From assembly GCA_031280455.1 (NCBI GenBank), contig JAITGR010000026.1:1-7145 (forward strand): a stretch of 7,145 nt of DNA. The letters run 5' to 3'. Position 1 is the stretch's first letter; every line of letters starts with the position of its first letter. The notes beneath the pieces are model-generated. The model saw nothing but the letters and a program-made list of their open reading frames with translations, was not told where the DNA came from and did not search any database. Positions 1-6,223 of this stretch are shown here, piece after piece. Origin of the DNA: Spirochaetaceae bacterium. Lineage in GTDB: Bacteria > Spirochaetota > Spirochaetia > Treponematales > Breznakiellaceae. A program made the translations under genes and the position numbers.

Positions 1-1316
1 AGCGGCGCTATGTTGAAGGATATGCCGGCCTGGTACGAGTAGAGTGCGCGGTCCATGCTGAATATGTCTTTTTCGGGGTTGATTTCGTCAAGAAACAGGG
101 ATGCCCACAGGCTGCCAACGCCCGGGTATTGCAGCCGCAGGTTGGCGAATTCCGCGGTGTTGTCAAAGTCGCCGATGCTCATCTGGTAGAGGTGTTTGTC
201 CACAAGCGGCAGCATGTAGCCGAGTTCAAAGCGTTTTGGCCAGACGACAGCGCTGCCAAAGCCTAGGTAGAAGTAATTTTTGTACAAGAGTTCTATTTGC
301 GACAGGGAATAGGCGCTCTGGAAGGTCCATGCCGAATTCTTGATGCCGCGTTCGCTGTAAAATTCGAGGATGCCGGTTACTGACGAGATGTTGAGCCAGC
401 TAAAGGGGCGTAGTTCTATGTCGAAGCCGAAAAATGGCTGCGCGGCGGCGTTCAAATCCAGGCTGGAGCCGTGCATCATGCCGCCGTACTCGCGTTCAAA
501 GCGTCCCGCGCGGTAGCGTAGTACGCCGGACAGCGCTGTGCCGGCTATTTCCGCCCGCGTGCCGTAGCCGATGGTCCAGTTGGACGGCCAGACGAGGAAG
601 TCGGCGTTGTTGATGTAGGGTACTTCCCAGACTATGCCGTCCCAGCCCGGGCGGTAGCTGTAGGGGAAAAATGCGCGCGGCTGGGTGTAGACGGGGTGTG
701 TTTCGTCGGGGGCTGTAATGCCGTTGGCGGCGTTGTAGCCTTTGTAGTAGGTGTAGTTTTCGCCCAGATAGTCGCGGTTGGCGAACATAACGCCGCCCTG
801 GATGGTAAAGCTGAACGAAAATGCCTCGCCTATGTCCCCCGCCGCATAGATGCGCGGCCAGATGTCGAGGCCGCCTGCCGGCCCCGCGCCAAAAGTGCTG
901 TCGTCGAGGTAGAGTGCGCCCGAAAGTTGTGCGTCCAGCGCCCCGCCTGCCTCGGCGGCAATGCGGCGGCCGTCCGGCAGTGTGGTTTGGGCGCGGAAAA
1001 AGCCGCGCGCCGGATGAAAGCCGGGTTCTTTCGCGGACAAACGCCTCGCGGCGGCGCGCAGCGCTTCCCGTTCTGTCGCCCCCAGCGCGAAGCGGCTGTC
1101 CGGCGCGTTTTCTATCTGGTTGATGAGCGAAAGAATGGCGGCGCGCGAATACGGTTTTACCCGCATAAGCGGGCCGGAAAGTCCGCGGAGTTCCGCGCTC
1201 TCCAGCAGGCGGTACACGGGGTCGGAAAGCGGCACGGAGGCGGCTGCCTGCGCAAAAGCGCCGAGCGCCACGCGCGCGCACAGGGCGGCGGCACACAATA
1301 GTTTGATGGTTTTCAT
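1..1316 (-). CDS. Putative outer-membrane beta-barrel protein, Wzi-like (capsule assembly) family, 3' end cut by window
   Basis: This frame is open for 438 codons from ATG at 1316 to the window edge, so the C-terminus is missing. Residues 1-22 form a signal peptide (positive MKTIK, hydrophobic core, likely cleavage after AFA). Residues 30-70 (PLSDPVYRLLESAELRG... then VKPYSRAAILSLI) resemble the N-terminal helical region of Wzi capsule-assembly proteins. The region around 270-310 (GRFEREYGG, SLDLNAAAQPFFGFDIELRPF) resembles the Wzi family's conserved GR...WG...LxLs..A.PF stretch, though the usual WGPG is changed to EYGG. The rest is rich in alternating aromatic/polar beta strands, as in outer-membrane barrels. 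A GAGG at 1332-1329 lies 12 nt before the ATG. It follows the lipoprotein gene by 41 bp and is probably cotranscribed. Export and barrel fold are fairly secure; a capsule role is inferred and could be wrong. Confidence 0.8.
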   Translation of the reverse strand, partial: MKTIKLLCAAALCARVALGAFAQAAASVPLSDPVYRLLESAELRGLSGPLMRVKPYSRAAILSLINQIENAPDSRFALGATEREALRAAARRLSAKEPGFHPARGFFRAQTTLPDGRRIAAEAGGALDAQLSGALYLDDSTFGAGPAGGLDIWPRIYAAGDIGEAFSFSFTIQGGVMFANRDYLGENYTYYKGYNAANGITAPDETHPVYTQPRAFFPYSYRPGWDGIVWEVPYINNADFLVWPSNWTIGYGTRAEIAGTALSGVLRYRAGRFEREYGGMMHGSSLDLNAAAQPFFGFDIELRPFSWLNISSVTGILEFYSERGIKNSAWTFQSAYSLSQIELLYKNYFYLGFGSAVVWPKRFELGYMLPLVDKHLYQMSIGDFDNTAEFANLRLQYPGVGSLWASLFLDEINPEKDIFSMDRALYSYQAGISFNIAP

Positions 1317-1357
1317 AGTGGCAGGATACCTCAATTTGGTAATAAAAATCCCAAGGT

Positions 1358-3073
1358 TTATGGGTTTTTCACCATAATGAACGACTTGCTGTTCTCCGCC
1401 GGTTTATTCAGGGTAACGGTCAGCGAGCCGTTGATGTTTTTCCACGTATCACCGGTAACGGCGACGAGCGCATTGGGCCGCGTCGACCAGATTTCGTCCG
1501 GCTTAAAATAGTACGGCCCCGTCCCTCCGGCCAAAACGGTGCTCGCGGGCCGCAGCATTGTCGCGATGTTGAACGCGCCGAACGAAAACACCGTGCCGCC
1601 TATGGTGCTGGAAACCGATTTGTTGAATGTCATGTTCGACCCGTTCGCGCTGGTAAACACCAGTGTTTCGGCGAATTTTTCCAGCAGTTCGTTAAACGTC
1701 CAGTTCCCGCCGGTAATCGTGTTGACGGCGGCGGTAACGGAATCTTTGTCAACGGCATCGTTGTCCATCATTTCTTTGACCAGGAGTGCGCCGCCAAAGT
1801 TACGTGCCAAAAACGCGCCAAACGCGTAGTTGTTCGCGTACGACTGCACGTCGCTGGAAAACCATTCGCCCACGCCGATTTTGTTGTATCCCTGCAAAAA
1901 CTTTGTAATTCTGAGCAAAACAGGGTGGCCGGTGTTGGACATTGAAATACTGATAAATTCGTCCAGCACGTCTTCCGCCAGCATGGAAAGCATTTCGTTA
2001 TACCAGGACGCCGGATTTTTATCGAGCCGCAGCGTCTTTTTGTTGTAGTTTATCATGTGCTGAAATTCATGTATCAGTGTTGAATGCGCGGTCGAAGGAT
2101 ACCGGTCGGCAATGTAGGTGTCCATGTAGAAAATTTCGGCGGCGTTGCTTTTGACGTCGCCCCTGCCGCTGGCATTCAGCGATTCCTGGCTCACTTCGTC
2201 CTTCCACCAGAAATATCCTATCACGTCGCCCTGGGCCGCGTCCTCGTCAATGTCGTACACCAAGATCTGAATTTCGGAAAGGCCGTCAACGCCGCCGTTC
2301 CCGCCCGCGCCGCCGCCGTACTCAAAGCCGAAGAGCAGCGTTTCTTTGTCGTAAACGGCGTCGAATTTGTCGGCGAGTGCCTGCGCCTGTGCCGGCGTAA
2401 TTTTATTGTCGGTGGAAGAAACGCTGCTTGCCTCAAGCGAGTCGTCGGCGACCCACACCATGCACTTGCTGCCCTGAATCCGCAAGGTCGCCGCTACTTG
2501 GTACCACTGGCTGTCCGCCTTGCGCCTGACCCAGAACGAACGGGTGCTTACGCCCGGGGTAAAGGTCTGCGGCGCCGCCGCGCTGAACGACCGTGCCAGC
2601 ACCGGTCTGTCCGCACCGCGTATCTGGCTTCGTAAAAGCGGCGTGTCCGATGCCGCCGGTTCATAGGGGGTGTAGCGTTCCCAGTCGAAGTCGCCGCCGC
2701 TCGCCGTTGTCCGCGATGCCGCCGCGTCCGCAGGGGCGGCTGACGTGGCAACGGCGGCTGACGTGGCGGCGGCGCCGGACGTGGCGGCGGTTTCCTGGGC
2801 GGACGCGCTGTACAGGGCTTGCTGTTTTTCCAGCGGGATAGAAGAAAGGTTGAGCTGCACAAAATAGACGTCGTGGTTATTCAGGTTGTTGAGGGTAACG
2901 TGGCTTGCTTCGGTCATATTCAGCGGGTACACGCCCGGGCCGGCGACGTCAATGGCAAGGGTGCCAAACTGCACGGGCGCGGCGGGCGGGGGGTCGGCTA
3001 TGGGCATCTGGCAACTCCAGACGGCAGCCACAGCCGCGAGAACAAAAAAACCGGAGGGTTTTAGGCGCTTCAC
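1358..3073 (-). CDS. Lipoprotein metalloprotease, M30 (hyicolysin)-like
   Basis: A 571-residue secreted protein with a lipoprotein signal: MKRLK, hydrophobic residues 9-18, and VWSC with the lipid-accepting Cys at 21 (a relaxed, spirochaete-like lipobox). Residues 35-80 look beta-rich. Residues 90-125 are an Ala/Ser/Thr low-complexity linker encoded by tandem 18-bp repeats. The zinc-protease core follows: HEFQHMIN with His335, Glu336 and His339, then WYNEMLSMLAED (357-368), whose acidic residues may help bind metal. HEFQHMIN followed by a W..E...AE segment is typical of M30 peptidases. The likely role is surface or periplasmic protein degradation; the substrate is unknown. The start is GTG at 3073-3071: no ATG in frame precedes the signal peptide and the next Met (residue 23) lies after the lipid Cys. 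No Shine-Dalgarno sequence precedes this GTG. First gene of a likely two-gene leftward operon with the Wzi-like protein. Confidence 0.88.
   Translation of the reverse strand: MKRLKPSGFFVLAAVAAVWSCQMPIADPPPAAPVQFGTLAIDVAGPGVYPLNMTEASHVTLNNLNNHDVYFVQLNLSSIPLEKQQALYSASAQETAATSGAAATSAAVATSAAPADAAASRTTASGGDFDWERYTPYEPAASDTPLLRSQIRGADRPVLARSFSAAAPQTFTPGVSTRSFWVRRKADSQWYQVAATLRIQGSKCMVWVADDSLEASSVSSTDNKITPAQAQALADKFDAVYDKETLLFGFEYGGGAGGNGGVDGLSEIQILVYDIDEDAAQGDVIGYFWWKDEVSQESLNASGRGDVKSNAAEIFYMDTYIADRYPSTAHSTLIHEFQHMINYNKKTLRLDKNPASWYNEMLSMLAEDVLDEFISISMSNTGHPVLLRITKFLQGYNKIGVGEWFSSDVQSYANNYAFGAFLARNFGGALLVKEMMDNDAVDKDSVTAAVNTITGGNWTFNELLEKFAETLVFTSANGSNMTFNKSVSSTIGGTVFSFGAFNIATMLRPASTVLAGGTGPYYFKPDEIWSTRPNALVAVTGDTWKNINGSLTVTLNKPAENSKSFIMVKNP
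2735..2788 (-). repeat. Three degenerate 18-bp tandem repeats inside the lipoprotein linker
   Basis: On the + strand, units 2735-2752, 2753-2770 and 2771-2788 share the pattern GGCGGCTGACGTGGCxxC, with a few differences in each unit. On the coding strand they encode the six-residue units AATSGA, AATSAA and VATSAA. The repeat length is a multiple of three, so gain or loss of units would change linker length without a frameshift. The flexible, small-residue linker joins the N-terminal beta-rich part of the lipoprotein to its catalytic part. Confidence 0.8.
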
Positions 3074-3079
3074 ATATTC

Positions 3080-3108
3080 AATATACCGATAAACTGAAAA
3101 ACAGAAAA
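3080..3108 (-). promoter_or_regulatory. Candidate promoter of the leftward lipoprotein/Wzi-like pair
   Basis: Read leftward, a TATATT box at 3085-3080 sits 6 bp before the GTG start codon, with only a weak T-rich -35 region (TTTTCT, 3108-3103) at a 17-bp spacing. If used, transcription would start at or within a base or two of the GTG, giving a leaderless mRNA. That would fit the absence of a Shine-Dalgarno sequence. The -35 match is poor, so this is tentative. Confidence 0.3.
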
Positions 3109-3202
3109 GCGCGCGGTTGCGGCGCTCCTTGCGGCTACACCGCGAAAAGGTTTACACTGGAGATGGATGCCGCGAGCCTGCTGTGGAAGCGGCAGCGGTT
3201 TG

Positions 3203-3249
3203 ATTTCGGCTAGGTTTTGGTTATTAGTCATTAACCCCATTTCGGCTAG
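3203..3249. repeat. Pair of 11-bp direct repeats (ATTTCGGCTAG) in the divergent intergenic region
   Basis: ATTTCGGCTAG occurs at 3203-3213 and exactly again at 3239-3249, 36 bp apart start to start. The 25-bp spacer contains a small inverted repeat GGTTA (3219-3223) / TAACC (3232-3236). The repeats lie between the leftward lipoprotein start and the rightward tRNA promoter. They could be binding sites for a regulator or remnants of a short duplication; nothing in the window distinguishes these. Confidence 0.55.
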
Positions 3250-3277
3250 AAAACTTTTTAGGCAATGCGCCCCCGTG

Positions 3278-3307
3278 TTGACGCACTCCGCGGTTGCGGG
3301 GTATTCT
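3278..3307 (+). promoter_or_regulatory. Sigma70-type promoter for tRNA-Ala (and probably pgi)
   Basis: TTGACG (3278-3283, 5 of 6 to TTGACA) is followed after 18 bp by TATTCT (3302-3307, 4 of 6 to TATAAT). The predicted start is about 3314, roughly 11 nt before the mature 5' end of the tRNA. I see no separate promoter or terminator in the 33 nt between the tRNA and pgi, so this promoter may also drive pgi. Confidence 0.6.
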
Positions 3308-3324
3308 GCATTGGTAAAAAGCGC

Positions 3325-3398
3325 GGGGATATAGCTCAGTTGGCTAGAGCGCCAGCTTTGCAAGCTGGATGTCGTCGGTTCGAGCCCGATTATCTCCA
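3325..3398 (+). tRNA. tRNA-Ala (anticodon TGC)
   Basis: A complete cloverleaf can be folded by eye. The acceptor stem GGGGATA/TATCTCC includes a G3:U70 wobble (3327 with 3395), the universal alanine identity determinant. The D arm is GCTC/GAGC, the anticodon stem is CCAGC/GCTGG around loop TTTGCAA (anticodon TGC), and the T arm is GTCGG/CCGAT around TTCGAGC. The discriminator base is A (3398). The following bases are TAA, so the 3' CCA is not encoded and must be added after transcription. The tRNA lies directly upstream of pgi, probably in one transcript that is cut apart by tRNA processing. Confidence 0.97.
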
Positions 3399-3431
3399 TA
3401 ATTTGCTTATTTCAGCATAAGGAGCACACCA

Positions 3432-5012
<1,581 letters not shown>

Positions 5013-5014
5013 TC

Positions 5015-5051
5015 AGAGCCGTGCAAAAGTCGGTTACTTTTGCACGGCTCT
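5015..5051 (+). terminator. Perfect 16-bp hairpin just after pgi (terminator or mRNA 3'-end stabiliser)
   Basis: The arm AGAGCCGTGCAAAAGT (5015-5030) pairs perfectly with 5036-5051 around the 5-nt loop CGGTT. It begins two bases after the pgi stop codon. There is no real T-run after it, so it is not a textbook intrinsic terminator alone; a second hairpin with a T-run follows directly. Being nearly symmetrical, it could act on either strand. Confidence 0.75.
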
Positions 5052-5052
5052 T

Positions 5053-5092
5053 GCAGTTTCTCAGGCTAAAGCCTTACGAAACGTGCGTTTTT
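5053..5092 (+). terminator. Intrinsic terminator candidate with T-run, second hairpin after pgi
   Basis: GCA-GTTTC (5053-5060) and AGGC (5063-5066) pair with GCCT (5071-5074), GAAAC (5078-5082) and TGC (5084-5086). The loop is TAAA, with a small internal loop (TC against TAC) and one bulged G. Five T residues follow at 5088-5092. This has the stem-plus-T-run form of a Rho-independent terminator and stands one base beyond the preceding perfect hairpin, suggesting tandem termination of the tRNA-pgi transcript. Confidence 0.55.
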
Positions 5093-5094
5093 AA

Positions 5095-5133
5095 GAGGTT
5101 GCTGTTGCAAAACTGAAGTTTTGCAACAGCCTC
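5095..5133. repeat. Perfect 13-bp inverted repeat in the luxS leader
   Basis: GCTGTTGCAAAAC (5101-5113) pairs perfectly with 5118-5130 around the loop TGAA. An outer GAG (5095-5097) / CTC (5131-5133) pair is possible with a GTT bulge. It ends 7 nt before the luxS Shine-Dalgarno sequence, so it would be in the luxS 5' leader of any read-through transcript. The arms share TGCAAAA with the hairpin right after pgi, hinting at one family of palindromic repeats. Confidence 0.75.
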
Positions 5134-5151
5134 ATCATTAAGGAGATTTTT

Positions 5152-5628
5152 ATGGAAAAAATAGCAAGTTTTCAAATAGACCATCTGCGCTTACTGCCTG
5201 GCCTGTACGTTTCCCGCAAAGACAAATTCGGCGGCACAACGCTTACCACCTTCGACATGCGCTTTAAGGCCCCCAACAAAGAGCCGGTCATCGATATGCC
5301 GGCGCTGCACACCCTGGAGCACCTGTGCGCGACCTTCCTGCGCTCGCACGCGGTTTGGGCGGACAGAACGGTGTACTTCGGGCCCATGGGCTGCCGCACC
5401 GGCTGCTATGTGATTTTTGAAGGCGACAGAAGCGCGGAGGAAGCGCGACCGCTCATCATCGAAATGATGGACTGGATAGCCGCCTTCCAGGGCGACATAC
5501 CCGGTGCCCATCCGGCGGAGTGCGGCAACTATACGGAGCAAAACCTGAACATGGCCAAGTGGGAAGCCGCGCGCTACGGGACACTGCTAAAAAACGCCGC
5601 GCCGGAAAACCTGCGCTACCCCGCATAA
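5152..5628 (+). CDS. luxS: S-ribosylhomocysteine lyase (AI-2 synthesis protein LuxS)
   Basis: Cytoplasmic metalloenzyme that splits S-ribosylhomocysteine into homocysteine and 4,5-dihydroxy-2,3-pentanedione, the precursor of autoinducer-2. It completes detoxification of S-adenosylhomocysteine in the activated methyl cycle. The 158 residues are normal full length. The metal ligands are all present: His53 and His57 in HTLEH, and Cys124 in HPAECGNY. Catalytic Glu56 and Cys81 (GPMGCRTGCY) are intact, as are the substrate-binding Ser6, His11 and Arg37. The ATG at 5152 is set by AAGGAG at 5140-5145, 6 nt upstream. I see no convincing promoter in the hairpin-filled gap before it, so it may depend partly on read-through from pgi. 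A hairpin starts two bases after its stop codon. Confidence 0.98.
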   Translation: MEKIASFQIDHLRLLPGLYVSRKDKFGGTTLTTFDMRFKAPNKEPVIDMPALHTLEHLCATFLRSHAVWADRTVYFGPMGCRTGCYVIFEGDRSAEEARPLIIEMMDWIAAFQGDIPGAHPAECGNYTEQNLNMAKWEAARYGTLLKNAAPENLRYPA

Positions 5629-5629
5629 G

Positions 5630-5666
5630 GGAAACGCTGATTAGATTCGATTTAATCAGCGTTTCC
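5630..5666 (+). terminator. Perfect 14-bp hairpin directly after luxS
   Basis: The arm GGAAACGCTGATTA (5630-5643) pairs perfectly with 5653-5666. The 9-nt interior GATTCGATT can add up to three more pairs. It begins two bases after the luxS stop and lacks a following T-run (CTAAGCG would be next to it). It probably ends or protects the luxS transcript and insulates it from the cheW promoter about 10 bp downstream. It may act in both directions. Confidence 0.65.
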
Positions 5667-5675
5667 TAAGCGCTC

Positions 5676-5704
5676 TTGCTTTTTGCCGGAGAGTGGCCTA
5701 TACT
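5676..5704 (+). promoter_or_regulatory. Sigma70-like promoter of cheW-metA
   Basis: TTGCTT (5676-5681) and TATACT (5699-5704, 5 of 6 to TATAAT) are separated by 17 bp, predicting a start near 5711 and a leader of about 33 nt. A weaker alternative overlaps it: TAAG (5667-5670), 14 nt, then GCCGGAGA (5685-5692), which partly resembles the sigma28 flagellar consensus (GCCGATAA). That would suit a chemotaxis gene, but only 5 of 8 bases match. The sigma70 reading is preferred. Confidence 0.55.
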
Positions 5705-5709
5705 GGAAA

Positions 5710-5729
5710 GCGGCGTGGTTTTCCGCCGC
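5710..5729 (+). other. GC-rich stem-loop at the predicted 5' end of the cheW mRNA
   Basis: GCGGCG (5710-5715) pairs with CGCCGC (5724-5729) around the loop TGGTTTTC. With the predicted start near 5711 this hairpin would sit at the extreme 5' end of the transcript and finish 3 nt before the AAAGGA (5733-5738) ribosome binding site. It could protect the 5' end from decay or influence initiation of cheW. The structure is clear; the function is inferred. Confidence 0.45.
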
Positions 5730-5743
5730 GCTAAAGGAAGCAG

Positions 5744-6217
5744 ATGGCTGACCACATACAACTTGTAACTTTTCAGTTAGGCGAGGAACTCTACGGCGTT
5801 GACATTCTGGACGTAAAAGAGATAGTCCGCGTCCAGGCGGTGCGCCCTATCCCCAACGCGCCAAATTACGTCGAAGGCATATTCAACCTGCGCCGCGAGA
5901 TAATTCCGGTCATCAACCTGCACAAGCGCTTTGCCATTCTAAAAAGCGCCGTCAAGGACGACGACGAGGCGCTTTTATCGGGCTTTGTTATCATCGATAT
6001 TGACGGCATGAAGCTGGGCATAATCATCGACCGTGTTTCCCGCGTTGTTACTATCGAAAGAACCGACATTCAAACACCGCCGCAAATGCTTACCGGAATC
6101 GGCGCCGAATACATCCAGGGCGTGGTGCGCCAGGACAGCGGCTACCTCATCCTCCTTAACATTCGCAGTCTTTTTAACCCCAAGGAATTGCAGAAAATAG
6201 CCGAATACAGGAAATAA
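5744..6217 (+). CDS. cheW: Chemotaxis coupling protein CheW
   Basis: Single-domain CheW scaffold (157 residues, normal length) that links chemoreceptors to the histidine kinase CheA in the membrane-associated signalling array. The protein is one CheW/SH3-like fold: QLVTFQLGEELYGVDILDVKEIV (6-28), the first beta segment; VEGIFNLRREIIPVINLHKRF (43-63), the signature region with conserved Arg50; FVIIDIDGMKLGIIIDRVSRVVTI (81-104); then IGAEYIQGVV (119-128) and LILLNIRSLF (135-144). The canonical NLRG is NLRR here (Gly51 to Arg), near the receptor/CheA contact surface. No CheA, CheV-type receiver or other extra domain is present. The ATG at 5744 follows AAAGGA at 5733-5738. A dedicated promoter precedes it, and metA starts 6 nt after its stop, so the two form a likely operon. 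Confidence 0.97.
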   Translation: MADHIQLVTFQLGEELYGVDILDVKEIVRVQAVRPIPNAPNYVEGIFNLRREIIPVINLHKRFAILKSAVKDDDEALLSGFVIIDIDGMKLGIIIDRVSRVVTIERTDIQTPPQMLTGIGAEYIQGVVRQDSGYLILLNIRSLFNPKELQKIAEYRK

Positions 6218-6223
6218 GCGCCC

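Noticed and set aside
496..1296. 266-codon minus-strand frame and the overlapping 201-codon plus-strand frame at 696-1301
   Set aside because: Both are Arg/Gly/Pro-rich shadows of the Wzi-like gene. The true frame has a signal peptide and barrel-like strands, and runs open from 1316 to the window edge.
3112..3144. CGCGGT/ACCGCG inverted repeat upstream of the lipoprotein gene
   Set aside because: Only six pairs around a 21-nt interior in a GC-rich stretch, with no T-run and upstream of the candidate promoter; likely chance.
3070..3399. 109-codon minus-strand reading frame whose N-terminal part contains GLEPTTSSLQSWRSSQLSY
   Set aside because: That peptide is the well-known antisense translation of tRNA-Ala, a common spurious gene call. 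The first part is the tRNA and not a protein gene; only the part after 3240 is kept, as a weak finding.
5015..5133. CRISPR array or insertion-sequence ends
   Set aside because: The inverted repeats differ from each other in sequence and spacing; no regularly repeated unit, no transposase and no target-site duplication are visible.
5052..5151. SAM or SAH riboswitch upstream of luxS
   Set aside because: The leader holds simple hairpins only; I could not find the conserved core elements of known SAM or SAH riboswitches, nor any multi-branched fold.
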